Below are positions 49,264 to 62,908 of a stretch of 64,000 nucleotides of DNA, piece by piece (the first letter of the stretch is position 1; every line of letters begins with the position of its first letter). The stretch lies in the NCBI GenBank assembly GCA_036785705.1, contig JAWUZG010000001.1, positions 7,502,001 through 7,566,000 of the forward strand, in the 5' to 3' direction. The position numbers and the translations under genes were made by a program. The stretch is from Acanthornis magna (taxonomy: Eukaryota > Chordata > Aves > Passeriformes > Acanthizidae). The notes under the pieces were generated by a model that searched no databases, was not told where the DNA came from, and saw nothing but the letters and a program-made list of their open reading frames with translations.

Positions 49264-50856
49264 GACCCTTGACCTCATTCCTCTCTTGGTCCTGAATCTT
49301 GGTCCCCCTGTCACATTCCCCAGAGTTCTAGGGCTTAATTTATCTTCCATTTAGACCCTCCTCTACAGCATATTTCAGTCATTAATGTTGGGGGGTTTTT
49401 TTCCTTTCCTTTTTTTAAGAAGTGTGCTGGTCATAAGTGGCTTCTAAGCTCCTTTCAGCCAGATCCCACTCAGCTCTTACATTCTTTCTGCCTTTCCTGG
49501 CATACTTCATGCCAGACAGAAACCGTAGAGCCAGAAAAACTCAGCAGGTCCTGCTGGGAATGTGAGATGAGCAAGAAGATGCTGGTATGTCTACCAGATT
49601 TATGGCAGGGGTTCACTTCAGGGAAATTATTGTATCTCAGCCAGAGTAGTCCATCTAGACTTCTAACACACTGTGGCTGCATAAATATCCCACATGAAGC
49701 CAACCCCAGTGTTTTCCAGAGGACAAATCTTGTCACCTCATTGCGCAGAATCTCAGTAACAAATAATGGTTACAACAAAGTTTCATCTCAAGACTGAAAC
49801 ACCTCAGTGCACAACATACAACGTGTAGAGCAAAAATTTAATAGAATCAAAGTCACATTATTTTATTGAGAAACTTTTGACATATCATAAATATATTCCT
49901 TGTAACCAAAAAAGAGATCTAACCTATATCCCCTTAATAAGTGGGGACGCACACTTAAGAGTGTTTTAATAAAAAGTGCTCGCTGAAAAATTTTCAGGAT
50001 GTTTTTCTTGAGTAAAAATCAACTTGATAAAGTCCTCTCTCACCAAGACGTATTCATATGATAAAAATACTTTGAACAAAAGAAATAAGATTAATAATGA
50101 TGTGGCTTATATTTATTTTCCCAATTATTTCAAAATTAGTGATGTTTATTTTTCACGTTAGTGCATGGCTATTTGCTGTAAATTCACAATAAGAACAAAA
50201 TCTTTCTGATTATAAAAAATATTCTAACTGAATGTAAAATACACTGGTTTTAAGTGTAGGTGTTTCAGAGATAGATTGATATATATATTTTCGTGTAGAG
50301 ATTATTTTTCCTACAGATCTCAAAAACTTAATTTTTTAACTGTCAAATTAGATTAGCAAGGCAGACAGAGGCACATCCTATATATTATTTCCTGACTGTA
50401 GGACTTTAGAATCTAAGTTATAGGCTTGTAATGCACCCATTTACTTTTGAACTTATTGCAATAGGCTACTTTTCTAGTGAGTGAAGCACAATGGGCAGTT
50501 TATGGAAATAATCTGCTGAATACTAAGATGGCTTGACTGAAACACCCTAAAATTATTTATTTTAGAGAGAGACTGTAGGGAAACTATGGTCAAAAAAAGA
50601 CATTTACATTCATTCAAGTGCAAATGTCTATGCTTCCTACATAAACTTCTGTAGTCTATAGGGAAATTATTTTACACTGTGTTTCTAATGTATCAGTCTT
50701 GGTGTGAAATCTGTTAGAGATGTTATGTCTTAAAAGAGAATTAAATCTGAATTTGAAAGGCAAATAAATCTAGCAATTTTGTTTTAAATGCATTTATTTT
50801 TGAAAATTTGATTGAAACACTGCATGCTCTAAATGTATGCATGTATGAGAAAGGAA

Positions 50857-50970
50857 ATATATATATAAAGATGAAAATGTGAAAGCATGAAGGAACTATT
50901 CAGCCTATATATATGCATACGTGAAGGAATTATAGTTATATAAATATATACTAACCTATATATATATAGT
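50857..50970. repeat. Interrupted TA-rich microsatellite
   Basis: Several TATATATA clusters (50857-50868, near 50906-50913 and near 50957-50968) separated by short mixed sequence. Probably unstable in length. Confidence 0.75.
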
Positions 50971-52951
50971 GTACTTATCTTCTTCATAACCATTGACCTT
51001 TGACAAATCTGTTTGTATTGCCCATTTGGTCTAGTCTGTATGAACTATGCAACAACTGTTTTTAAATATAACTAAACTTAATAGGATACTTATTGTGGAA
51101 TAATTACATTCCAAATGTTTATTGAAAACATGTATGATTTACAGAGCTCTGATAATTCTTTTGGAAAAATGTATCTGTTAAGTTTCAATGAATACTGGTT
51201 TAAAATCAGACATTGGATTTTCATATGCATTACTGCCAAGCTCCATATTAAACATATTCAGGCTATGACTGATTCAACTCTTTTATTTTTTACAGATGTA
51301 GGGTACTGCTTATTTTCATGTCACCAAGATGTGTTAAAATGAAATAGATAATTCAAGCAGGACAATAATTTCTACAATCTATTTTGATAATTTACAGTAA
51401 TTAAATTATATTTTTTCACAAGTACAATAGAAATTCTACGTAATATACTCAGTATCTCTCATCAGTTCTGTCACAGGTTGTATAAATACACTGAAAATGG
51501 ACTACAACACGACTGTCCTGCTTGCTGTTCAATGCTGCACTGCACTAAGCTACACTCTGGGCAGATATGAAAAATCAGACAGTTGAAATCTACAATCATT
51601 CGAAACTGGACAGAAAGGTACATCTGATACTTATAAGAATTGAAATTCAACTGATTACATTAAGAGATAAAATGCAGGTTTGTTGCTCTTTACCACTCTA
51701 TTAACTTCCTGAATAAAATAGCCAATTTCTTGACATGAATGTTGTCATTTTATCAGAAGAAAATGCCTGATCAATTCCATTTTCTTTGGCTTCCTGTAAA
51801 ATTTGTTACAACTGCTGTTCTCTCATAATGGAAAAAACTTCCTAACCTTGATAGCCTTTTCCAGCCTTTCTATACATTTTATTTTCCTAAGTGTATGAAG
51901 AGGTAGGAAAACAATATAGGAAAAGAACCCAACAGCATGTGTAAAATTGCACATTGTTGAGTAGGATATTTGGTTTATTGCATTTGAAGTACTATATTAA
52001 GCAGATTCTTTAGACAGAGAGAGAGACAATGTTCTGACTGCTTTTATGACTTAATTAGTGAAACATTCTTCAAGACAATTTATAAATAGTAATACAGGGA
52101 ATTGACTTTAATTTAATAATTGGGTTGGCAAAGAATTGATACAGTATTCCTTGGTACTTTTTAATTTTGCCATAGAAATTTCTTCATCAAATAATTATTT
52201 GATTGCATTTTTTCTCCATAAAGCCTGATATTCTTTCAAAATAAAGACAAACATAATGTACAAATAAACTGATTTCACCTTATACTTGCTTGTTATCAGT
52301 CATTTTTAATAAGGTATTTCAGATGTAATTCAAAAGAAAGTGTAAGGGAAAGAAATAATAAAAAAATCTGGTGAGATTAACAAGTAAGGTTTAAAGCTGT
52401 AATAAACTAGGAAGGCAGTAAGGTAAGCAAACTGGGCAAAGTCACTCAAATATTTAGGTGTGGAAAAGTTTGCAATTTCTCTAAAGCAACCATGCACAAA
52501 ACATCTGGAACTATCACCATAAGGAGGGTGGACAGAGTGGAGAGGAGAGCTCCAGGCAGAGCTCCGTGAATCATCTCAGGGAGGAGTGAGGAAGGAATGC
52601 TACACAGGAGAGATCAGGAAGAGCAATGAAACAATTCATTGTAGAGGAATAAAAACCAATGACAGGTGTTTCTTTAATGGTAAATGAGAGCCAGAAAACA
52701 AACAGAATAGTTCAAAGTCAGGATTGGTAAATTTTGAAATAGTTTTGATAAGATCAAGTAATAACCTTCTGATCTGTGTGTCCAATAAGAGTGCTGTTGC
52801 ATAATATGGGAGATAAAGCAAGCTGGTTGATAAAAATGAAGATGGAAAAGTGAAATTAGATAATTAAGAAAACACATAACTTAAAAGACTGTGGTGAGTG
52901 GCCCCAACAAAGAAGGTGAGAAACCCACAGCCACTTAATCTCTTCACGTCC

Positions 52952-53375
52952 TGTAGTGGATTGACCCTGGCTGGATGCCAGGCACCCACCAAAGCCTCTC
53001 TGACACTCTCCTCTACAAGTGGACAAGGGAGAGAAAATATAGGGAAGGGTTCATGGGTTGAGATAAGGACAGAGAGAGATCACTCATCAAATACCATCAC
53101 AGGCAAAACAGACTCAAGTTGGGGATATTAATTGAATTTATTACTAACAAAATCAGAGAAGGATAATCAGAAGTAAAATAAATCTTAAAAACGTCTTCTC
53201 CCCACCCTTCCCTCCTTTCCTAGCTGTACCTCTCCCCACCAACAGCACGGGGAGATAGGGCATGGGGGTTACAGTCAGTTCATCTCAAGCTGTTTCTGCT
53301 GCAGTTCAGGGAGAGGAGTCCTTCCCCTGTTCCAGCATGGGGTCCCTCCCACTGGAGACAACATGTCCCAATACC
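52952..53375 (-). mobile_element. ERVL-like LTR, shortened
   Basis: The plus strand reads TGTAGTGGATTGACCCTGG from 52952. It continues with CAGGCACCCACCAAAGCC, 'CAAAACAGACTCAAGTTGGGG' split across 53104-53125, and 'CAGCATGGGGTCCCTCCCAC' near 53333-53352. This order matches the reverse complement of a common avian ERVL-type LTR whose 3' end reads '...CCAGGGTCAA(T/C)CCAC(T/C)ACA'. The element therefore lies on the minus strand with its 3' end at 52952. The full family LTR is, from memory, roughly twice this length, so the U3 part is largely missing here. No target duplication was confirmed and no internal viral sequence is present. The 76-codon open frame at 52898-53131 is a shadow. Confidence 0.75.
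53137..53142 (-). terminator. Polyadenylation signal in the ERVL-like LTR (AATAAA)
   Basis: AATAAA on the minus strand, about 185 bp before the LTR 3' end, in the right order for an R/U5 region. Activity is unknown. Confidence 0.5.
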
Positions 53376-55290
53376 AAAATTTTGTCTTTTATACACTGTA
53401 TAAATATATATGGGAGGTGTATATAGACACACACCAATGGGCCAAAAAACCCCACGCTCTGTTGTTTTCTATTTGTTTCATTTTTTGTTTCCAATAAACT
53501 GAATTTGACACACACTGGAAAGAAAAATTCCAACAGCTCTTGCCCAATATCGTCAGCAAAGTCTTGTTTGCAAAAGAAATTTAACTGTTACTTTGCTTCA
53601 GATCCTTTTATAGTTTTGGCCTACAGAAGTTTTCTTACACCTAAAATGGTCAGGGGTGAATAGGTCAATCCATCAAAATCAATGGGCACATTCAACATCT
53701 AAAGAGAAAAAGTCTATTAAAAATTCTTGAAGAAATTGGAGTATTCGTGGAGGTGAGTTGTTAGACAAGAGGGAATTCTGTTACATGTTCTCAAGTTCTG
53801 CAAACATTAGAAGACAATCTAATGGCTCCTCTTTTACGAGGAGGTTGCTGAGGTAACCTGCTCAAGATAGATTTGATGTTTACTTTTGGTAGACGTCAAG
53901 CCATGAGGCCTGTAAAAAGAATTATGGTGTTTCAACCATTTTAGTATCAACACAGTTGGTGTATCTATTACCTTGACTTCTTTGATGGAAGTTTGATGGC
54001 TTCTGTTACGAACTTCTTCATATTTCAAACACCGGGTGAGCACACATCAACTGTGGGTTTTCCCCACCTGTGTATTTTCATTTGCTAGAGAAGGAGAATT
54101 CTATTTTCTGGTTCACCTACTGAAGAAACAAGATCCAACTGATGGAAAAAATGTTGCTACATGGAAACATGGAAGAACTAGGGTTTTTTAGGAAATGTCT
54201 AAGATTTAATTATAATCTCTCTCAGATACTCTGATTAGAACTACAAAATTATCAAGTCTCCCTTTTTTGTGTCATATCATAACATTTCTAACATGATCTG
54301 ACAAATGCTTTGAAATGTGTAGGTCTCTGCAGAGCACTTGGTTTCAAGAAAGGGCTTTGCTAAAGGATTCAAAATCAGTCTAACAAAATTGTTGCATTTT
54401 TACTTCAAGATAACTTATTCTAGAAGAAATGCTTGTCTCCAAATATGAATTTAGAAAGAAAGTTGTACGACTCCATTATTATATTTAACTACTTATTTCA
54501 TGAGGGTAGATTCAAGAAGAAAGTGCTTGCTTGAGAGAAAATCCCTTGAGCCATTCAGATGCCTCCTGCTGAAATTCATTCACCTACACAAAAAGAGAGA
54601 ATCTGGCATGATAATATGAAAAGTGTGAACTGTATGGAAAAAGAGCCAAAGCCCCAGATGTAACCAGATATCAAGTCAAGTAAGCAGAGAGAACCCAAGG
54701 TCCTCAATAGGGCCTATCAATAGGAGTGGCATACAAAGTAACTGTAAAGTATGAGAGTAGTTTGGAAGTTCACATAATAACCCATGCTTTAAAAAGAAGT
54801 TGATTTTGTTCTGATAAAATATATTATTTTTCCCTGTTGCTAAGAAGAAAAAAAAAGAGTTTAAAATTTTTATTGTTATCTAAATCCTCAAGTTTATTAA
54901 ACATGCCTGAAATTCTGCTTCTAAATCAGAACTCCTTTTTAATAGTATTGTAGGAAGCTTACTAAATGGAAGAGATTTTTTTTTTCATTTTGTTTGAATT
55001 TCAAGGAAACACGGCACAAAATTAACTTACTCAATAGAAAAAAACGTGTAAACTCGCAGGATACAATGTAACAGGTCAATTATACATGGAAGTTGTTTTG
55101 TTCTTGCCATAAATCATCTGGTCAACCCCCATATGACCAAAACACAACTTTTCATTTATCTGCTTTCTCATTTTCTACTATATGAGCTCTGTAACTACAG
55201 CTTTTCAGCAAAGTGTAAAAAAAGGTGTGAAAACTCTTTTTACAGATTGGGTATATAACATTGTAATGTCCTATTCAGTGTGGCGTGGCA
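53376..55290. other. Unique AT-rich non-coding DNA
   Basis: No gene or transposon was recognised. A few short T- and A-runs only. Confidence 0.55.
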
Positions 55291-55930
55291 TGGCATGAGC
55301 TGAAGTGCGTGGAAATGGACCAAAGCTTGCCAAATTGATCCTCTCTGAAATCGCAAAATTTAGTTTCCTTTCATGAAATTAAATTCTTCATTTCATTTCA
55401 TGAAAGGAAACGAAATCCCAAATTCAGAGAAGAATTGTAACAAGCCCTGGGAACAGGAGATATGGTCAAATAAAAGGCAGGTGGAACAAAACGGGAAAAT
55501 TTGGAAATGGACGAATACAAGGCAATGGATTGGGATGAAATGAGGGGCAGCAAAAAGGACCAAAAGTTGCCCAAATTCTAGGGATTGAATTTTTGAAATC
55601 AGAAAAGAAAGTGAAAAGGCCAGCTGGAAGAAAAAAGTGAGGAAAGGAAAGGCTAAAATAACAAAAGGGAAATTCTGCACCCAAGTGCAAACAAGCAAAT
55701 GGCATAGCATGAGCTGAAGTGCAGGGAAATGGACCAAAGCTTGCCAAATTGATCCTCTCTGAAATCACAAGATTTCATTTCATGAAAGGAAACAAAATCC
55801 CGAATTCAGAGAAGTGTAACAAGCACTGGGGACAAGAGATATGATCAAATAAAAGGTGGGTGGAACAAAACAGGAAAATTTGGAAATGGACGAATACAAG
55901 GCAATGGATTGGGATGATATCAGGGGCAAT
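55291..55930 (+). repeat. Tandem repeat, ~0.4-kb unit, about 1.6 copies
   Basis: A segment beginning GCATGAGCTGAAGTGC at 55293 recurs at 55707 (offset 414). The matching 'GGACGAATACAAGGCAATGG' blocks recur at about 55509 and 55888 (offset 379), so the second copy is about 35 bp shorter. The missing part is the insertion around 55360-55394 in copy one. The second copy ends near 55930. Within copy one, 'GGACCAAAGCTTGCCAAATT' (55317) resembles 'GGACCAAAAGTTGCCCAAATT' (55557), so the unit may itself be an old dimer. The strand is purine-rich with many AAA and GGAAA words. Minus-strand open frames of 75-114 codons here are by-products. I do not recognise it as a named satellite. Confidence 0.85.
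55363..55411. repeat. Perfect 17-bp inverted repeat inside tandem copy one
   Basis: GTTTCCTTTCATGAAAT (55363-55379) is the exact reverse complement of ATTTCATGAAAGGAAAC (55395-55411), with a 15-nt spacer. Each arm also contains the self-complementary core TTTCATGAAA. Copy two of the tandem repeat keeps only the right arm (near 55774-55790). Confidence 0.9.
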
Positions 55931-56201
55931 GAAATGCACAGACACAGGTGTCTCTTTTGCCATTTTTCCTTGGCATAAAGCAGTACTTTGAGTGTAGAAC
56001 AAAGGGACATTGTCACTTTCATTTTTGGGCTTTGTTGGTTTGAGTGGAACCTCATAGCTCTAGCACAGAAATGGACCTTCTTTTCTGGGCACTGCCTCAT
56101 CCATCTGAGAGCACCAGGTGAGTGAATTGCAAATGGAAATAGTCCACAAAGAAGTCACAAAGCCAGTCTGATACTATAGCAATGGTAAGAATGTGTTAAT
56201 G

Positions 56202-56221
56202 AAAATAAAATAAAATAAAAT
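56202..56221 (+). repeat. (AAAAT)n microsatellite
   Basis: Four AAAAT units in a row, listed as a potential variable site. Confidence 0.85.
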
Positions 56222-59200
56222 GTATTGATCCTAATTTAGTCAGCACAGATACATGCGAAATGTATATTTTATTCTCATTTAAATCTTCAAAGTAAAGCTT
56301 AAATAAGATTTGTATAATCCTTCTTCCTGGTAGGGGTTCTCTGAATAGGTAAAAAGTTTCTGCTGCATGAGACGAAGTACTGTAAACTGAATAACATCTC
56401 TCAATATCCTGCATCCAAGCCTAGCTAAACAAACTACATTCCTCTTTTATATGTTTTTGATGGAAAATAGAGGTTGCTTTTCTCTCTGTCTCTTGTAACA
56501 TATGCAGTTGTTTAAAGTGCAGCTTGTTAAAGGAAATATTTCCTAGTTGTTTTATTTATTTATAGAAGTTTCTCAGCCATTACAAATAATAAATAAAAGA
56601 GGCAAATAGGCTGAAAATTGATCTACACTTACAGGTTGTGAGTGCTGCTTTTATGTCTTTTTTTTTTTTTTTTACACGCTTTGAAGGCTGCCATTAGTGC
56701 AAACACAGCTGTCAGAGCTGAAAATGCTACATTTTGCAATTATATGTCTATATATGCAGATAAAAAAGCTGTTTTTTCAAGAACCGATAAAAAACATCAG
56801 TCTTGTAATCCTTAAAAAAAATCTTTTCAAACGAAAGCTACTGAAACAAAATTTGATGTTTCAATTCTGTCTCTATGTCTTGTCTTGAATTCATGAGCAG
56901 TAGCTTGAATTATAACCAGTATGGACAAGTAAACTGAGTCCCAAATGACGTGCCTGGTTTACAGTGATAAAGGGATTTTCTGGAATTACAACATATTTTC
57001 CAGACCTAGTGTTAGTGGTATTTGTATTATTTCCTTAATAGATCAGATTTGGAGTGCCAAGCAGTCAGTGCCTTTGTGGTCATTGCTAATAAGTCACATG
57101 TAATTTTTGCTTTTTTTGTTTTCTCAAAGTGTTTCATTCCACATAAATTCTTATGATATTTGGATTGGTTCCGATTATTTCTTCACCTAACCCACTCATT
57201 TGTTTACAGAAATATTCAGAATGATTAGCAGAAAAACAGACTTATTACAGAGAATTGGTTGAACAACCTGTGCAGTGTCATTAAAACAGATAGTAGTATA
57301 TCCTTCATCTTTATAATTTGTTTGCATTTCAAGGGAAAAGGTTAAACATTTTTCCCCTATGAATACATAAGTAGTCTGGAAGCATTTAATAACCCTTCTG
57401 GCTAACTGGCTCAGATAACTAAAGTCCATTAAAGTTGTTGCCAATAGTTCCATGCACAGTCAAGTTTTGTTGATCGGATCAGATGAATTGTTAATAAACT
57501 AAGGAATCTAACAAAAAAATGAAAGTACAACCAGCTGATAACTGGTTCCCGGCTGATCTACAGTGTCTACTGAGTCTGTGGGCTTGTTTTGCAGGTATAA
57601 TTTACCCGTAGTGTAAAACATTGCAAGAATGAGGAGTATCACCCTTACCTTAGTATCTCTGACCCACATAGTGTGATTAAGGTCTGCATTATGTACAAGT
57701 TATGCTGGATAGTCACATTGCCTTATATGAATCAAAAAGTGTGGTTAACCTTTCAAAAGTCCAGCTTCATACAACAGCACAGGTAATATATGCTTCTTAC
57801 TACCTTAATATATTATAGTATGATGTCTGCAATCTGTAACATATGTCCTCAAAGATCTGAAGTTTCCTGACTTTTAGGGTGTATCACATTATATTTCCTC
57901 CAGGCAAAATCCAGCTGCTGCTGCAACACTTTATAGCATGTCCTGGAGACTTGGCCAGAGAGTCTATTTCTGCTTGGAGCTGAAATAAACAAGGTTTCCT
58001 TTCTCTGAACAGAATGATCTTTTCTAAGTGTTTTTCTGCCAGATTCTGAGTCTTGGTCCCAGTCCAGTGTGATGGAGATCAAGGGAGGAAGCTTTCCTCT
58101 CAGTCAATGGAGATTCCTGCTGTTTTGTCAACTCACCAAAGAAAGGTAGAGTTGGTACAAAATCAAAGCCTATAACAATCATGTCTGTGACAAATACTGA
58201 ATTTCCTGCTACTTGCTGTGTACTCTGGTCCATGGCAGAGGTAAAGAGGTTTGTCCTTAAAAGATGCCACTGAACTGCTATAACACACATTTGTCCCTTT
58301 TATTTTAACTTTTCTGGTTAGATTCTAAACTTTGTTAAAGGCTGTTCAGGATTAGTATATTACATGTAATTTTCTCAAAAAATACCAAAATATTAATGCT
58401 GTATTCACTTTTGATCATCAGTATTGCATAAATGTTACCTACTTTTTAGAGCAAACTTGCCATTGCCCTTCTCTCTCTTATATGGTAAATCTGCCTGATA
58501 GAAATCCACCAAGAAATGAGTAAACAACAGTCTTTAGTTAAGGTCCCTGCATGAGTTATGGAAGAAACTGAAGAATGAAAGGGGTGTCTAGCCTATTTAC
58601 AGTGTGATTTAGTCACATACTGGCCCAAGTTCCATTGTTGTTACTAAAAGTTTAGTATATGATAAAATAGAGCAGAAAGTGAAAAAAGTCCTGGCTTTAC
58701 TGTGATAGAACTCTGATTCCCCAGATAAAACCATTTCATCTTCTTGCTCATTATCGCCTAAGTTATTTCATTCTGTTCCAGTTTCTGGAACTAGATTTTA
58801 TTTCCATTCAAGGTGAAGTCTTAAGAGAAAGTAAGATAATGTCCACAGCCATGATCCAAGACCAAAAGCTACTGTTCAAAAATAATTTTAGGCTCAGTAA
58901 AAGACATTTGTTTGAATCTGAATAGTTTTTAGTTTGAAAAATAATCCTGAATCTGGAATTAAAAAGAAACCTGGATAATAAGCAAGGCCATGCTATTTAA
59001 GGAATGTATTTTTCACATTTGCCTAACCCTTGAGTCCAAATAATGTCAGTGATATAAAAACCACTAACAATCAGAATTTTATGATCTCAGTCTGCCCCAT
59101 TTTCCTTTCATAGTGTGGTACATGTTCTGAGAGTTTAAAATCAGAGTAAACTCTTGTTACTTATGAAAATGAGCAAAGGAAAACCTAGGTTAAATATCAA

Positions 59201-59783
59201 GAGGCATTTCAGCAATTAGGAGACCATGCTCTTGCCTGCCTTATGTGGTACTTTTTAACACAGCAGGCCTATCAGGAATCCAATATGTAAAGGAAAAGAG
59301 AATAACCATTCCTGGGGATATCGCTTGTGCCAGGGATGGGTAATTGGGCAAAGTGTTGCCCACTCAACACATTATCATTTACAGTTGAAAGATACCCATG
59401 CATTTGGATCAGCTTTGGATTGGTTCAGATTATTTCTCCACCTTACCTTTCTCCTTGGAAAGACCCAAACTGCCAATAATGTATTGATTCAATCAGAACA
59501 ATTTCATATTGGATTTACGGTGCATTTTAGCAAAACTTTATATTTTGTGGTGGTTCTTTTTCTAAAGCAACTTCATTACAAAAGAAGCACCCTTACTGGG
59601 TAAGAACTTGTTTTGTAAGAGTTTCCATTACTTCCTTTTATTTTGGCAATCAACGCATTTCAAAGCATATCTCAACAGCCAAAAACTACAGCTGAGTATT
59701 TCTTAGAACAAATTCTTCTCATGCAAGAGGACACCAAGCCCATATGATATCGATCAAATTCCTGTTTCTCTCAAAGCCCAGAT

Positions 59784-59801
59784 AAACAAACAAACAAACA
59801 G
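59784..59801 (+). repeat. (ACAA)n microsatellite
   Basis: About four ACAA units between unique flanks. Confidence 0.8.
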
Positions 59802-62800
59802 AACAGTCTTTGATTGTTCACATAGTTATGAAATAGTCTGTAACAGAATATTTTAAAATTATCTGGATTCAAAATCAATGGCTTTAATGGACTGATAATG
59901 AGTCTAGAATTTGTAAATAATGAATGACAATATGTGCCAGGTATAAGAAATGGACTGTAATGGAGAGTCAATTAACTTCTGTACAAGCAAGGAACACAGT
60001 GGGAGAAACCCTTCCATAGGTTAATATTATGTTCTTGGTCTACCTGGCCTCAGACAGTGATTAAAAACACAAGTATTGTACATGATCAGCCCCATCAGGA
60101 AACAATTTCCTGTGGAAAGAAATGTTTCTGTCCCCACCCCCGGCTCACCCGAGGACATCAGAGCATTGAGTTGTGTTGAATCATTTTGATACAACATCAC
60201 CACATAACTGTAAAAGGCTCTAACAAGTTCTAAGAACTCCAATGTTCTGTTAACATTATTAGAGTGGTATGCCACTAAATTTGTCTTACCAATATAGCCT
60301 TGGAACAGATTTCACTGTTTAGAGAGCCTGACATACAACAAGAGAAAGTGAGAAAGAAATGCCATGTTGCCAAGGATGCCAAAAGAACAAAGAATGTAAA
60401 GTGAGAGCAGAAAGTAAGGTACAAAGTTAAGTTTATAGTATGGCTGCCTGCCTACTGCATGCTGTTATTTTTATTCTTAAGTACTTTGACAGTACATAAA
60501 CATTTATATGTTCTTTGACTTACTTCAGAACTGTGAACTAAATTGTCACAACTGCAGGCCTGGCATTGTGCTGCCTGCCACGACACTCAAAACTGTGGGG
60601 AGAGAATTTGTAAGGTCATTGAAACACCAGAAAAAACCCTAAGCCATTAAAAAGGGGAACTTCATGTGCTTGCACTGAGAATAACAACAATCCAAAATAT
60701 TTTGTTAACTTCCTTGCCTTATTTATAAGGAACACTTGTGATTTACCAGTGCAATAGTAGGTCCTAAAGAAGCCGAATGTCTTATATAACTATTCTGGTG
60801 TCACTTCTTGGATGAGACTGTGAGAAAGGGTTAACTGATTGAGAAGCAATCAAAAAATAATTCCTGCAAATTTTCCCTCAAAACCAATATGGATTCAAAT
60901 GCAAATTATCCTGACCACAGACAGTTCTCATTTACCAGCATAATCACAGTGCTTATTTTTTTAACCTATCCTAGAAATGGAAAGAGTTACTTCTTTCCAA
61001 TGGAGCCCAGTGAAATTTAACTTCAGGTCAGAAAATCAGAGAGAGCTATAATGAAACAGCTATCTGTCCTTATTTTAAACATTCCCTTTCTTTTTACAAA
61101 GTACTAAATGCATGGAAATCGTTAACTTGGAGGCCCATGAATGACTGTTTTATGCCTTTTCTCTAGGACTCCTCTATGCCACTGATTTCATATACTTACC
61201 GATAGTCTACTGCAGCTTTACACAGGAGTCGAAAGGAATAGAAGAGAAAATTCTGACACTCAACCAATTGTCTCAAAGTTTGAATATTGAAAAGGCGTCA
61301 TATTTGGATATTATTTTTCCATTTCATAGTGATTCAAGGAAAAAAACAAAAACAAGGGGTTTAGTCTGTACATTTAAGGAATAAAAACTGACACAGTAAT
61401 TTATTTCCCTAGTAGGATGTGATTTCAGCTAGGGTGGTTATCTTTGCAACTTTTCATTTCTTTTGGGCTTGATGAATCTTTTCTCCAGCAATGATTCTTC
61501 ACCTACCCTCTCTCCTTTCCCACTGATCTGTCCTTCACACAGTTTGTCCAATTAAGTTCCATTCCAAATACTCATTTTGGTGATATTCTGGCAACAAATG
61601 GCTCTGGATTTGTTTTCTAAAATATGCCATTTTTTAGTTTGATTTTTCAGGGAGATTAGTTTAGCAAAATACTCATTAAAATGAAGGGTATATTTATATT
61701 CCCTGAACTGGAATGAATGCAGCTCAGATTCGTTCTGATAGCTTTAATCAGAATGTAATCCAAATTCCATTGCTATCTCTAGCACTTTTGGCAGACCAAA
61801 GGTTGAATCAGAGACAGAAAACAGGATGCCATCAAACACATAAATGTTTTTCTTTTTCTGAATGTGTTCATTTAGCCACAGATACCTAATCAGTGCAGCA
61901 TAACTGGCTAAATGCAATATTTACATAACAGAAATGACACGAGTCACATTTTTTGTGGTGCATTTACGCAAGAATATGGATGGCCTCTGTATGAGTAATT
62001 CCAAGCTGTTATTCCTGAAAGTACCATCCACTGAACATCTTTTCTTTGGGCAAGCCTTCTTTTTTTTTCTGCTACCCCAAGAATAATATATTGCATAAAA
62101 TTAGTCTGAATAAAAAATTCTAGATGTTACAATTTTCAGTTGTATACTATGGCTTGAGACTACTGTGTTAGTCTACCAGACCTAATAATTTGTTAAGATA
62201 CTTTTTGTCTCACACTTACCTGCAGGAGACAGCTATACCCTTCTTTTGAGAAGAATTTCACAATTGAATGATAAATCCTTATCATACTTCTTGTTTCTTC
62301 CAAGCATTAATAAAATCTCCACAAGTTTTCTTGCTCTTTAAAGCCAAACTTCCTTGAAAGACTTTGCAACACTAACAGAAGAACTGTAAATTGCAGTTCA
62401 GAACCTTCAATAACTTCTCCTTTCCCCTTCCTTGACCTTTCCAGTGGCGTACCAAGCCTTGGTGGCAACTGCCTGGATATTGATGGCAGTTTTACAAAGG
62501 GCAAGGGAAAGTTTTGTGCTGCAATGGGGACTGAAGCAGTGCACTGATTTCCAGTAAGTCTCCTAAACAGCATAAGAGATTATTAATTTTTTGGTCGCTA
62601 TTACTACCTTGGAACTGATTCTAACATATAAGTCATATTCAATTAATAAATATCTGAAAAATCCAGTCCTCAGTTTCGATAACTTTTCCATATATAATCT
62701 AAAATATAGAGAACATATTTATAACTTAATACAGTTGTTGTGATTCTGTGCCAACTATTATGTCATGCATATAACTTGAATGTAAAGCTATAGAATAACC

Positions 62801-62869
62801 CAAGCCAAGAGAAAGGTAAATTTCTTTACTCACAAAACCTCTACAAATGATAACTTTTTGTGATGTTGC

Positions 62870-62908
62870 AAATAGACTTATTTTTAATTGTAAATAGACT
62901 TATTTTTA
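62870..62908 (+). repeat. 17-bp direct repeat with 22-bp period
   Basis: AAATAGACTTATTTTTA at 62870-62886 is repeated exactly at 62892-62908, with TTGT-like sequence between. A local duplication. Confidence 0.85.

Larger units (their letters stand above)
43833..52951. other. Unique AT-rich non-coding DNA
   Basis: About 9 kb without a recognisable gene or transposon. It holds simple repeats: an A/G-rich tract at 44685-44710, a T-rich tract at 45397-45421, a T-run of 21 at 49243-49263 and TA-rich patches at 50857-50970. Open frames are all below 95 codons with no recognisable motif. Confidence 0.5.

Noticed and set aside
55393..56100. Overlapping minus-strand open frames of 75-114 codons with shared segments
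   Set aside because: The shared segments follow from the tandem DNA repeat, frames shift between copies, and there is no family match or start context.
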